Notes under the pieces: generated by a model
The model's input: only the letters and a program-made list of their open reading frames with translations
Database searches by the model: none
What the model was told of the DNA's origin: nothing
Shown here: positions 8,797-16,050 of the stretch, piece after piece
Numbering within the stretch: position 1 is the first letter of the stretch
Layout: each line of letters starts with the position of its first letter
Position numbers and translations under genes: made by a program
Assembly (NCBI GenBank): GCA_001513075.1
Contig: LFSE01000025.1
Span: 1 to 33,224, forward strand
Direction of reading: 5' to 3'
Origin: Clostridiales bacterium DTU074
GTDB taxonomy: Bacteria > Bacillota > Clostridia > Caldicoprobacterales > Caldicoprobacteraceae
Length of the DNA stretch: 33,224 nt

Positions 8797-9712
8797 AGGA
8801 TTTATCACCGATGTGCCGGGAATAGAAGTGGGCCATGCCCATGATTACAATGGAGGAACCGGCTGTACGGTGGTTATTTGCCGGGAAGGCGCCGTAGGTG
8901 GTGTAGATGTAAGGGGTTCGGCTCCGGGAACAAGGGAAACCGACCTATTGCGCCCTACCAATCTGGTGCAGAAAGTGCACGCCGTTATGTTAAGCGGCGG
9001 TAGTGCATTTGGCCTGGCTGCAGCCAACGGCGTTATGAGATATCTTGAGGAACAGGGAGTCGGCTTCGATACGGTCATAGCAAAAGTGCCCATTGTAGCC
9101 GGTGCTGTGGTTTTTGATCTGGAATATGGGGATAGCCGGGCCCGACCCGATGAAAATATGGGTTATCAGGCATGCAAAAATGCCGGCAGTGGGCCAGTAC
9201 CCCAGGGAAGCGTGGGTGCCGGAACGGGGGCTACAGTTGGAAAGATCCTTGGAATGAGAGGAGCCATGAAAGGCGGAATTGGTACCTCATCCATCCGCTT
9301 GTCCGGAGGAATAGTGGTAGGGGCTATAGTGGTGGTTAATGCATTGGGCGACGTTGTCGAACCTGATACGGGAAAGATACTGGCGGGGGCAAGGGATCCC
9401 GACACCGGCCGGTTTATTGATACCCGGAAGTTTTTGTTGGGAAATGGTGATCTGAAAGAGGCTACAGCCGGCAATACCACCATTGGCGTGATAGCTACGA
9501 ATGCTCTGCTGGATAAGGAACAGGCCAATAAAGTTGCTTCCATGGCCCATGACGGCCTGGCCATTGCCATAAGGCCGGTTCATACCATGCTGGATGGAGA
9601 TACCCTGTTTGCCCTTGCAACAGGAAAGGTCCAAGCCGATGTAAACGTTATTGGTACTGCTGCCGTTGAAGCTGTTGCCAGAGCGGCGGTAAATGCTGTG
9701 ATGAGTGTCTGA
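8789..9712 (+). CDS. S58 (P1) family aminopeptidase, DmpA/BapA-like
   Basis: A 307-residue N-terminal-nucleophile peptidase homologue. Family members self-cleave into two chains, and the new N-terminal Ser or Thr attacks peptide or amide bonds of D-amino acid or beta-peptide substrates. Here the conserved AGNTTIGVIATNA stretch puts the likely cleavage at Asn229-Thr230, with Thr as nucleophile; this is inferred by analogy with DmpA and BapA. Other family motifs are SGGSAFGLAAANG (69-81) and GVGAGTGATVGK. There is no signal peptide, so it is cytosolic. The start overlaps birA by 8 bases behind a purine-rich ribosome site, indicating coupled translation. The physiological substrate is unknown. 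Confidence 0.9.
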   Translation: MYKGFITDVPGIEVGHAHDYNGGTGCTVVICREGAVGGVDVRGSAPGTRETDLLRPTNLVQKVHAVMLSGGSAFGLAAANGVMRYLEEQGVGFDTVIAKVPIVAGAVVFDLEYGDSRARPDENMGYQACKNAGSGPVPQGSVGAGTGATVGKILGMRGAMKGGIGTSSIRLSGGIVVGAIVVVNALGDVVEPDTGKILAGARDPDTGRFIDTRKFLLGNGDLKEATAGNTTIGVIATNALLDKEQANKVASMAHDGLAIAIRPVHTMLDGDTLFALATGKVQADVNVIGTAAVEAVARAAVNAVMSV

Positions 9713-9809
9713 AAGCCGGGCTTAATTATAAAGGAATTGGGAGAAAACATCTTGATATGTCAGCATGAGCATTAAGATTGCTTTATTTAAAGCTAAAAGA
9801 ATTTATATA

Positions 9810-9832
9810 AGGGATTATTCCTGTTTTTCTTT
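9810..9832 (+). terminator. Weak intrinsic terminator after the birA / S58 pair
   Basis: AGGGA (9810-9814) can pair with TTCCT (9818-9822), including one G-U, across a 3-base loop, followed by GTTTTTCTTT. The stem is short and AT-rich, so efficiency would be modest. Confidence 0.3.
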
Positions 9833-9879
9833 ATTGACCGTTTGTGAAGAGTAAATTAATATATAATAATCTGTTGAAC

Positions 9880-9907
9880 TTAAGCAGAATTAAATAAGCA
9901 TTATACA
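9880..9907 (+). promoter_or_regulatory. Candidate promoter for the structured RNA
   Basis: TTAAGC (9880-9885) and TATACA (9902-9907) are spaced by 16 bases. Transcription would start about 9914-9918, just before the outer stem of the folded RNA at 9926. The -35 match is only partial. Confidence 0.3.
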
Positions 9908-9925
9908 TACAGTAGAAATTGTTGG

Positions 9926-10079
9926 AACATTGAAAAGGCGTACTTGGCTGGCATGGTGCAGGATGGGTGCAATCGAAAGAAAATAAGCCGGTGGCAATCG
10001 AGAGTGGGGAGGGTTGTTGCCTATAGCCGGCGTCATAAGCCTATCCGGTCAGGCTGGCTAATGGTACGCTAGTAATGTT
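9926..10079 (+). ncRNA. Candidate structured RNA, rod-like with central bubble (6S-like shape)
   Basis: Nested pairings close one another over about 150 bases. AACATT 9926-9931 pairs with AATGTT 10074-10079, GCGTAC 9938-9943 with GTACGC 10064-10069, and TTGGCT 9944-9949 with GGCTAA 10056-10061 (two G-U). GGATGGG 9961-9967 pairs with CCTATCC 10040-10046 (one G-U). Then comes an internal loop of 19 bases (9968-9986) against 8 (10032-10039). The tip is GCCGG 9987-9991 with CCGGC 10027-10031 and GGCAA 9993-9997 with TTGCC 10017-10021. A single rod with a large central bubble recalls bacterial 6S RNA, but I cannot confirm this by sequence. It could instead be a 5' leader controlling the ABC exporter genes downstream. 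Confidence 0.5.
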
Positions 10080-10152
10080 TATAGGGCGGATTAATATTAC
10101 GTTGCAGCTGCTGATCGATATTGCCTTTGCTGTTGAGGCTTTAAAGCGTTAA
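10075..10152 (+). CDS. Possible 25-residue leader peptide upstream of the ABC exporter
   Basis: An ATG at 10075 opens a 25-codon frame ending TAA at 10150-10152, 21 bases before the hairpin at 10174. The peptide is hydrophobic in the middle with basic ends. There is no clear ribosome site, and the ATG lies within the outer stem of the candidate RNA. Leader-peptide attenuation is known for the related Bacillus subtilis bmrCD exporter operon, which is why I list it. Absence of a ribosome site argues against it. Confidence 0.17.
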   Translation: MFIGRINITLQLLIDIAFAVEALKR

Positions 10153-10173
10153 AATCCCATATAAGCCGTGGAA

Positions 10174-10202
10174 AAACCCCTGAGGGTAAAAACCAGGGGT
10201 TT
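10174..10202 (+). terminator. 9-bp hairpin between the structured RNA and the ABC genes
   Basis: AAACCCCTG (10174-10182) pairs perfectly with CAGGGGTTT (10194-10202) around an 11-base loop. The arm ends in TTT and continues TATATTG, so the T run is poor. It could end the structured RNA transcript, or act as an attenuator for the ABC operon starting 80 bases downstream. Confidence 0.5.
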
Positions 10203-10282
10203 ATATTGTGGAGATCAAAGGTTGTAACGGTGCCTGAACATCCATAGACATTTATACAAAAAATAGGATCGGGGGTATTTCC

Positions 10283-12034
10283 TTGGATATTTTACGAAGA
10301 ATTATGGGTTATGTTGCCCGGTACAAGTGGAAGGCTATTGTGGCCATGACATTTTTGGTTTTACTAATAAGCCTGAACCTGATAACTCCTTACCTGACGA
10401 AAATTCTGGTGGACGATGTGATTCGTGGGGGCAAACGCAATCTGCTGATCCCAATTTTGGCAGCTGTATTTGGGTGTGCTGCATGCAGGGGCGTTCTTTC
10501 GTATTGTCGTGCCCATCTTTTTGAAGGGGTGTCTCAGAAGTGTCTGTACGATCTCCGCAATCACATGTATACCCATCTTCAGGGCCTGTCATTTTCATTT
10601 TATGATGATAATCGTGTTGGTGAACTCATGTCGAGAATGACGGGGGACCTGGAAGGTATACGCATGTTTATAGTCGGAGGCCTGTCGGTATTGATGGAAA
10701 ACGCCATTTATTTTATCGGTACGACCATAATGTTGTTCTATCTGAATGTGGAACTGGCTTTGGTTACTCTGGCCATATTGCCCTTTATTGCGTGGGTGAC
10801 TCTGAAGTTCAACAAAGCCATACGACCGGCCTATAGTGAAATACGTGAACAACAGGCCAATCTGAATACTGCAGCCCAGGAGAATATCTCAGGCGTCCGG
10901 GTTGTCAGGGCATTTGCACGGGAGGATTATGAAATCCGAAAATTCGAGAAAGAAAATCGTTTGAATCAGGAAAAAAACGTCAATGCCAGCTTTATATGGG
11001 CGAAATTCTATCCACTGATCGAGTTTTTAAGTGGATTTTGTGCGGTTGCATTGATTGGGTACGGGGGATGGATGGTAGCCGTCGGTAGGATCACCTTGGG
11101 GACCGTTGTAGCTTTTAACGGTTATCTGTGGATGTTGATTATGCCGGTAAGGATGCTGGGCTGGATTGTGAATATCATAGGGCATGCCGTTACATCGGGA
11201 AAAAGGGTTTTTGAAATCCTGGATACCGGCTCATCCATAAAGGAAAAACACAATCCATATTCCCCCGATGAATATCGTGGCGATGTGGTGTTTGACAATG
11301 TTTCCTTCTGCTATAAGGAAAAACCCATACTTTTTAACATAAACATAAATGCTACTGCCGGAAAGACAATCGGAATTATGGGTGCTACCGGTTCGGGGAA
11401 GACATCGATAATTAACCTGATCGGAAGACTGTATGATGTAACGTCGGGGAGAGTGCTGGTAGACGGAGTAGATGTCCGTGATTGGAAGCTAAGTGCTCTG
11501 AGAAGCCAGATAGGGATTGTAATGCAGGATACATTTTTGTTCTCGGATACTATTGAGGGGAATATATTGTATGGTAATCCGAATGCAACCAGGGAAGATG
11601 TTATACGGGCGGCAAAGATTGCGGAAGCCCACGACTTTATTATGGAAATGCCTGAGGGTTATGATACCGTTGTGGGTGAGCGGGGCGTCGGCCTTTCAGG
11701 CGGTCAAAAGCAGCGTATTGCCATAGCAAGAGCTATTATCAAAAACCCGAGAATACTTATAATGGACGATTGTACCTCAGCAGTTGACATGGAGACCGAA
11801 TATCAGATACAAAAGGCGCTCAAGAGGATTATGAAAGGCCGGACCACCTTCATAATTGCCCACCGGGTTTCTTCGGTAAAGGATGCTGATGAGATAATAT
11901 TCCTGGATAGCGGTCGGATTGTTGAAAGGGGAAGGCATGAGGAGCTGCTGGCCTTGAAGGGGCGTTACTATGAGCTGTATATGCAGCAATATAAGGATTT
12001 GGATGAATTCCAGTCCAGAAAGCGGGTGATATAA
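10283..12034 (+). CDS. ABC exporter half-transporter, degenerate-site subunit
   Basis: A 583-residue fusion of a six-helix type I exporter membrane domain (about 1-315) and an ATPase domain. Walker A is GATGSGKT (367-374), the signature LSGGQ is intact (471-475), and the H-loop is IIAHRV. Walker B ends MDD: Asp496 replaces the usual catalytic Glu, the hallmark of the degenerate ATP site in heterodimeric exporters such as BmrCD, LmrCD and TM287/288. Start is TTG 10283 with GGGGG at 10271-10275, 7 bases upstream; no better start is visible. The partner gene begins 1 base after the stop. Likely multidrug or lipid export, substrate unknown. Confidence 0.93.
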   Translation: MDILRRIMGYVARYKWKAIVAMTFLVLLISLNLITPYLTKILVDDVIRGGKRNLLIPILAAVFGCAACRGVLSYCRAHLFEGVSQKCLYDLRNHMYTHLQGLSFSFYDDNRVGELMSRMTGDLEGIRMFIVGGLSVLMENAIYFIGTTIMLFYLNVELALVTLAILPFIAWVTLKFNKAIRPAYSEIREQQANLNTAAQENISGVRVVRAFAREDYEIRKFEKENRLNQEKNVNASFIWAKFYPLIEFLSGFCAVALIGYGGWMVAVGRITLGTVVAFNGYLWMLIMPVRMLGWIVNIIGHAVTSGKRVFEILDTGSSIKEKHNPYSPDEYRGDVVFDNVSFCYKEKPILFNININATAGKTIGIMGATGSGKTSIINLIGRLYDVTSGRVLVDGVDVRDWKLSALRSQIGIVMQDTFLFSDTIEGNILYGNPNATREDVIRAAKIAEAHDFIMEMPEGYDTVVGERGVGLSGGQKQRIAIARAIIKNPRILIMDDCTSAVDMETEYQIQKALKRIMKGRTTFIIAHRVSSVKDADEIIFLDSGRIVERGRHEELLALKGRYYELYMQQYKDLDEFQSRKRVI

Positions 12035-12035
12035 A

Positions 12036-13820
12036 ATGCTGAGACAGCGAATTACAGATGATGAGGTGTTGGAAAGACCGTTTAATAAAGAACAGTTTAA
12101 GCGGCTTATGGGGTATATGAAACCGTACAAAAAACAGCTAGCCATTACATTGGTTCTTATGATCATAGCTGCTGTTTGCGGTTTGCTCGGCCCACTCATT
12201 CTGCAGATAGCTATAGACAACTATATGTCAAGGGGACAGCTGGCAGGTTTGATGCTAATTACGCTGACTTTTCTCGGAGTTAACTTCATTAGTATGTTGT
12301 GCGTTCGTAGCAGGGTCAGAATTATGGTTGTAGTTGGACAGGAGGTGCTGTTCAGACTTCGCCAGGATCTGTTCAACCATATTCAGAAGCTCTCATTTAC
12401 CTTTTATGACAGCAGGCCTGCGGGAAAGATACTGGTCCGCATTATAAACGATGTAAATTCGCTGAGCGATTTGCTGACCAATGGTATTATTAATGTGGTG
12501 ACCGATGTTTTTACCCTGGTTGTGGCCTTGGCGTTTATGTTCTCAATACACTTTAGACTGGCTCTGATAACCCTCACCACGGTGCCTCTGATGTTTTTGG
12601 TTGTCACTCTGTTGAAAAGGACCATCAGGGTACGATGGCAGACAGTTCGCAAAAAGGTATCGAACATGAATGCCTATCTCCACGAAAGCCTTGCAGGTAT
12701 GCGGGTAACCCAGGTATTTGTTCGCGAACCCGAAACCCGCGAAATATACCGTCAGCTTAGCGGAGACATATATCATTCCTGGATGGATGCGATAAAGGTA
12801 AACAATCTGTTCTGGCCCAGCATTGAACTGATAGCAGCAATAGGAACGGTTCTGATTTATTGGTATGGTATAAAATTTTTGGATCAGGGTACGGTAACGG
12901 TGGGTGTTTTGGTTGCCTTTACCGGCTATGTATGGCGATTCTGGCAGCCTTTGAATAACCTGGCTAATTTTTATAATTCACTGCTTGTGGCCATGGCTTC
13001 CACCGAGCGTATATTTGAAATGCTCGATGAAAAGCCGGATATAACCGATGCTGCCGATGCTGTTGAAATGCCCCCGATTAAAGGCGAGGTTACTTTTGAA
13101 AATATTACCTTCTATTATGAACCAGAAAAGCCGGTGCTGGAGAACGTCAGCTTCACCGTAAGGCCGGGAGAGACTATCGCTCTTGTTGGTCCGACCGGTG
13201 CTGGCAAGACAACCATCGTCAATCTTTTAAGCCGGTTCTATGATCCTGTTGAAGGAAGAGTCTTAATTGATGGAGTGGACATCCGAGGTGTGGTTCTCCA
13301 TTCCCTTAGAAAACAAATGGGAGTCATGCTGCAGGATCCGTTTATATTCTCGGGCACGGTTATGGACAATATTCGGTACGGACGGCTGGATGCTACCGAT
13401 GAGGAGGTAGTAGAGGCAGCCAAGATAGTGCATGCCCATGAGTTTATTAAAGATATGGAGGACGGATATTACACCCAGGTGCAGGAGCGGGGATCCCGGC
13501 TATCCCAGGGACAAAAACAGCTTATATCCTTTGCCCGTGCCCTGCTGGCTGATCCCAAAATCCTCATCCTTGATGAGGCTACGTCCAGCATAGATACCCG
13601 CACCGAGATACTGATCCAGAACGGCTTAAAGGAGCTGCTTAAGGGCAGAACATCCTTTGTTATAGCCCACAGGTTGTCCACCATAAGGAATGCAGATCGC
13701 ATCATGGTGATTGACCATGGCAAGATAATTGAGTGCGGCAGCCATGAGGAGCTGATCAGAAAGAAGGGTATATATTATAACCTTTACAAAGCCCAGTATA
13801 AATATTTGAAAGCTATTTAA
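12036..13820 (+). CDS. ABC exporter half-transporter, catalytic-site subunit
   Basis: A 594-residue partner of the preceding subunit, with the same membrane-domain plus ATPase order. Walker A is GPTGAGKT (385-392), and Walker B is ILILDE with canonical catalytic Glu514. The signature is altered to LSQGQ (489-493). In a heterodimer each ATP site uses Walker A/B of one chain and the signature of the other. Asp496 of the first chain plus LSQGQ of this chain therefore form one degenerate site, and Glu514 plus LSGGQ form the competent one. This complementarity supports one heterodimer. A strong terminator follows 16 bases after the stop. Confidence 0.93.
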   Translation: MLRQRITDDEVLERPFNKEQFKRLMGYMKPYKKQLAITLVLMIIAAVCGLLGPLILQIAIDNYMSRGQLAGLMLITLTFLGVNFISMLCVRSRVRIMVVVGQEVLFRLRQDLFNHIQKLSFTFYDSRPAGKILVRIINDVNSLSDLLTNGIINVVTDVFTLVVALAFMFSIHFRLALITLTTVPLMFLVVTLLKRTIRVRWQTVRKKVSNMNAYLHESLAGMRVTQVFVREPETREIYRQLSGDIYHSWMDAIKVNNLFWPSIELIAAIGTVLIYWYGIKFLDQGTVTVGVLVAFTGYVWRFWQPLNNLANFYNSLLVAMASTERIFEMLDEKPDITDAADAVEMPPIKGEVTFENITFYYEPEKPVLENVSFTVRPGETIALVGPTGAGKTTIVNLLSRFYDPVEGRVLIDGVDIRGVVLHSLRKQMGVMLQDPFIFSGTVMDNIRYGRLDATDEEVVEAAKIVHAHEFIKDMEDGYYTQVQERGSRLSQGQKQLISFARALLADPKILILDEATSSIDTRTEILIQNGLKELLKGRTSFVIAHRLSTIRNADRIMVIDHGKIIECGSHEELIRKKGIYYNLYKAQYKYLKAI

Positions 13821-13836
13821 AAAAGCCATAATTTAT

Positions 13837-13865
13837 CACCTACCCGATGAGGTAGGTGTTTTTTA
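13837..13865 (+). terminator. Strong intrinsic terminator of the ABC exporter operon
   Basis: CACCTACC (13837-13844) and GGTAGGTG (13851-13858) form a perfect 8-bp stem with a 6-base loop, followed directly by six T, then ATT. Confidence 0.9.
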
Positions 13866-14041
13866 TTGCCATATTACACAGATAAGCTTTGGATACAATT
13901 TAGGAACGGATTCTATATTATGGGAATATATTGTAATATATCAAACGCCAGAATCAGCCATGGACTGCAGACAAATAGCATCTGTTAACGAAGATCGGTC
14001 AGCGGCGTCAGCAGGATTTGTATTACTGTGGAGGGAAATAT

Positions 14042-14320
14042 ATGGTGTACGGTGAAAGTTACGGCCTGATTGCATTTCACTCGAGGCAACATGCTGTTCA
14101 TTTCAGCCAGGTTTTGAAAATGGCAGGGTGTTCAAATCAAATAGTGCCTTCTCCCAAAGGGATATCCTTGGGATGCGGCCTGTCGATAAAGTTTTCCCTG
14201 CACATGACTGCCAAGGTTATGAATATATACAGCAGATATAAGTATCCCATCACCGGTTTTTATCAGATAGAGCATAGGGGAGGTCAGACTATTATCAGAA
14301 GAATGCCCTATCCCCAATAA
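14042..14320 (+). CDS. DUF3343 (putative Se/S carrier-like) small protein
   Basis: A 92-residue protein matching the DUF3343 pattern: an early hydrophobic strand with a helix (YGLIAFHSRQHAVHFSQVL), a middle PSPKGIS stretch, then a conserved Cys-Gly pair in SLGCGLSIKF. The family is described as putative selenium/sulphur carrier-like on weak grounds; actual function is not established. Usual partners (cysteine desulphurase or selenium genes) are not in the window. The basic C-terminal extension of about 35 residues past the usual domain is less conserved to my eye. I chose ATG 14042 because GGAGGG at 14030-14035 lies 6 bases upstream; a longer frame from 14018 would swallow the ribosome site. 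Confidence 0.75.
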   Translation: MVYGESYGLIAFHSRQHAVHFSQVLKMAGCSNQIVPSPKGISLGCGLSIKFSLHMTAKVMNIYSRYKYPITGFYQIEHRGGQTIIRRMPYPQ

Positions 14321-14403
14321 GGAGGTTGCTGAATAATATTGCTTTACTCCTTTGTTTAAAAAAAGTTCAATATGGGTATAGAATATTTTACAGAAAAATT
14401 TTC

Positions 14404-14432
14404 TTGCATAAATAGATTGATGTTGTTAGAAT
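14404..14432 (+). promoter_or_regulatory. Candidate promoter for panT-coaX
   Basis: TTGCAT (14404-14409), a 17-base spacer and TAGAAT (14427-14432). The predicted start, about 14438-14440, falls at the 5' edge of the folded leader. Confidence 0.4.
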
Positions 14433-14438
14433 AATATT

Positions 14439-14527
14439 CATCAAAGCCGGTATCCCTCGTAGAGCCGGACTTGGATTTAACTCTATGAGACAAGATACCG
14501 TCAGGTATCCGAAGCCGGAACTTGAAC
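14439..14527 (+). promoter_or_regulatory. Structured 5' leader of the pantothenate uptake operon, riboswitch-like
   Basis: CGGTATC (14448-14454) pairs perfectly with GATACCG (14494-14500). Nested inside, CTCGTAGAG (14456-14464) pairs over all 9 positions (one G-U) with CTCTATGAG (14481-14489), leaving a 16-base loop. A second GGTATC at 14504-14509 can instead pair with the same GATACC across a 4-base loop, so the two folds are exclusive. The motif GGTATCC then GCCGGA(A)CTTG occurs twice, at 14449-14473 and 14504-14524, the second copy ending 3 bases before the ribosome site. This is the architecture of a cis-regulatory RNA. The known pan motif RNA, found upstream of pantothenate synthesis genes and often in tandem, should be compared; I could not recognise it here. 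Confidence 0.5.
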
Positions 14528-14540
14528 GGAGGTGTAAAAC

Positions 14541-15137
14541 ATGACACTGACCACACGCAAATTAGCAGTTACAGGTATGCTGGCCGCAATTTCGATCATC
14601 CTCGGTCTTACTCCTGTGGGCTTGATTCCCTTGCCCTTCAGCCCTACCAAAGCCACCATCATGCATATCCCGGTTATCATCGGGACCATTGTTGAAGGCC
14701 CTATTGTCGGACTTATTATTGGTGCCATATTCGGCTTATTTAGCATGTATCAGGCGGCTACAATGCCTACCAATCCTGCCCAGTTTGTATTCCTGGATCC
14801 GCTGGTCGCCCTTTTACCCCGCTTGCTCATTGCAATAACCACCTATTATGCTTACAGAGGAGTGAGGCAGGTTTTAAGCAAGGATACCCGGGCGGTGGTG
14901 CCTGGTATGGTGGCAGCTGCGGTGGGAACATTGACCAATACAGTAGGTGTGCTTCTGACAATCTATTTACGCTACGGGGCTAAGTATGCTGAAATACTTG
15001 GCATACCCCCCGAAACGGTGGGAGGCTTTATATTGGGTATCGGTATAACCCACGGGATTCCCGAGATAATAGTGGCTGTAATCATTGTAACAGCAGTACT
15101 GCAAGGTTTACAGCGAATTTACCGAAAAGTTTTTTGA
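14541..15137 (+). CDS. panT: ECF transporter S component, probably pantothenate-specific
   Basis: A 198-residue protein with about six membrane segments, typical of the small substrate-binding subunits of energy-coupling factor vitamin transporters. The start RKLAVTGMLAAISIILG and the following PTKATIMHIPVIIG loop are common in this superfamily. Pantothenate specificity is inferred mainly from the downstream type III pantothenate kinase gene, 54 bases away. The ATPase and EcfT subunits are not here and would be shared from elsewhere. The ribosome site GGAGG (14528-14532) precedes ATG 14541 by 8 bases. The upstream leader suggests regulation at RNA level. Confidence 0.8.
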   Translation: MTLTTRKLAVTGMLAAISIILGLTPVGLIPLPFSPTKATIMHIPVIIGTIVEGPIVGLIIGAIFGLFSMYQAATMPTNPAQFVFLDPLVALLPRLLIAITTYYAYRGVRQVLSKDTRAVVPGMVAAAVGTLTNTVGVLLTIYLRYGAKYAEILGIPPETVGGFILGIGITHGIPEIIVAVIIVTAVLQGLQRIYRKVF

Positions 15138-15143
15138 CACACT

Positions 15144-15167
15144 ATAGGCAGGGTTTTCCCTGCCTAT
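15144..15167 (+). other. Intercistronic 10-bp hairpin between panT and coaX
   Basis: ATAGGCAGGG (15144-15153) and CCCTGCCTAT (15158-15167) form a perfect stem with a TTTT loop. The following bases CTAATTTG are not a T run. It may partly terminate, protect the panT mRNA 3' end, or set the ratio of the two proteins. The coaX ribosome site follows about 11 bases later. Confidence 0.7.
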
Positions 15168-15191
15168 CTAATTTGAAGGAGTGATGAACAT

Positions 15192-15959
15192 ATGCTGTTG
15201 GTTATGGATATAGGTAATACCAATACCGTTGTTGGGGTATACGATAACAATACATTGATAAATCATTGGCGTCTGTATACTGATCGGGATAAATCGGCTG
15301 ACGAAATTGCCATGATTATAATGAATCTGTTCGGGCATCATGGCATATCCCATAGGAGTATCAATGCCATTGCCATTTCATCGGTTGTGCCCACTATGAT
15401 GGGAGCTCTTGAAGAGATGTGCCGGAAGTATTTTAATATAGAGCCGCTAGTCGTTGGACCGGGGGTAAAGACCGGGATAAACATCCGCTATGAGAATCCC
15501 AAGGAGGTAGGGGCTGACAGGATAGTAAATGCGGTGGCCGCATATGAGATATATGGCGGACCGATTATTGTGGTGGACTTCGGAACGGCCACCACCTTCT
15601 GCGCTATTTCCGAGAAAGGTGAGTATTTAGGCGGATGTATTGCTCCGGGGATTACCATATCCACCGAGGCATTGTATCAGAGGGCTGCCAAGCTGCCTAA
15701 GGTTGAACTTGTTAAGCCGCCTCAGGTTATATGTAAGAACACGGTTAACAGCATACAAGCCGGGATCGTTTACGGCTATATAGGACTGGTGGATCATATC
15801 GTAAAGCTTATGAAAAAGGAGCTGGGGAGGGAGGACACAAAGGTAATTGCTACCGGCGGTCTGGCCGGTATGATAGCCGAGGGGTCCGGGACCATACAGG
15901 AGATTGCTCCCTATCTGACCCTGGAAGGTCTGAGGATAATATATCAAAGAAATCAGTAG
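15192..15959 (+). CDS. coaX: Type III pantothenate kinase
   Basis: A 255-residue cytosolic kinase for the first step of coenzyme A synthesis (pantothenate to 4'-phosphopantothenate). The type III class is feedback-insensitive to CoA. The phosphate loop [10 protein letters not shown] starts at residue 6. [13 protein letters not shown] and the ASKHA-type [10 protein letters not shown] follow, then GGCIAPGI and NTVNSIQAG. Length is normal. The ATG at 15192 follows GGAG with good spacing. With panT it forms an uptake-and-trap pair. Because CoaX itself is not feedback-inhibited, control at the upstream leader would make sense, but that is inference. Confidence 0.96.
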   Translation: MLLVMDIGNTNTVVGVYDNNTLINHWRLYTDRDKSADEIAMIIMNLFGHHGISHRSINAIAISSVVPTMMGALEEMCRKYFNIEPLVVGPGVKTGINIRYENPKEVGADRIVNAVAAYEIYGGPIIVVDFGTATTFCAISEKGEYLGGCIAPGITISTEALYQRAAKLPKVELVKPPQVICKNTVNSIQAGIVYGYIGLVDHIVKLMKKELGREDTKVIATGGLAGMIAEGSGTIQEIAPYLTLEGLRIIYQRNQ

Positions 15960-15968
15960 GTATATAAA

Positions 15969-15997
15969 TTTACAAACTGTTTTTTTTGTGTTATCAT
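15969..15997 (+). promoter_or_regulatory. Promoter for the unknown membrane protein
   Basis: TTTACA (15969-15974), a 17-base spacer and TATCAT (15992-15997), each box matching consensus at five of six positions. It lies 50-80 bases before the next gene. Confidence 0.55.
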
Positions 15998-16050
15998 GAT
16001 AAAAATAGTTATGTGCTGTCAATTTATGCACTGGTATATTATGGGGGTAG

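Noticed and set aside
9166-9570. A 134-codon minus-strand frame inside the S58 peptidase gene
   Set aside because: Low-complexity Pro/Ala/Thr translation typical of the antisense of a Gly-rich GC region.
10053-10077. Resemblance to the 3' part of a TPP riboswitch (CTGG, TAAT, then CCAGCG-like)
   Set aside because: The essential CTGAGA and the 5' partner strand are absent, and the downstream genes are ABC exporters, not thiamine genes.
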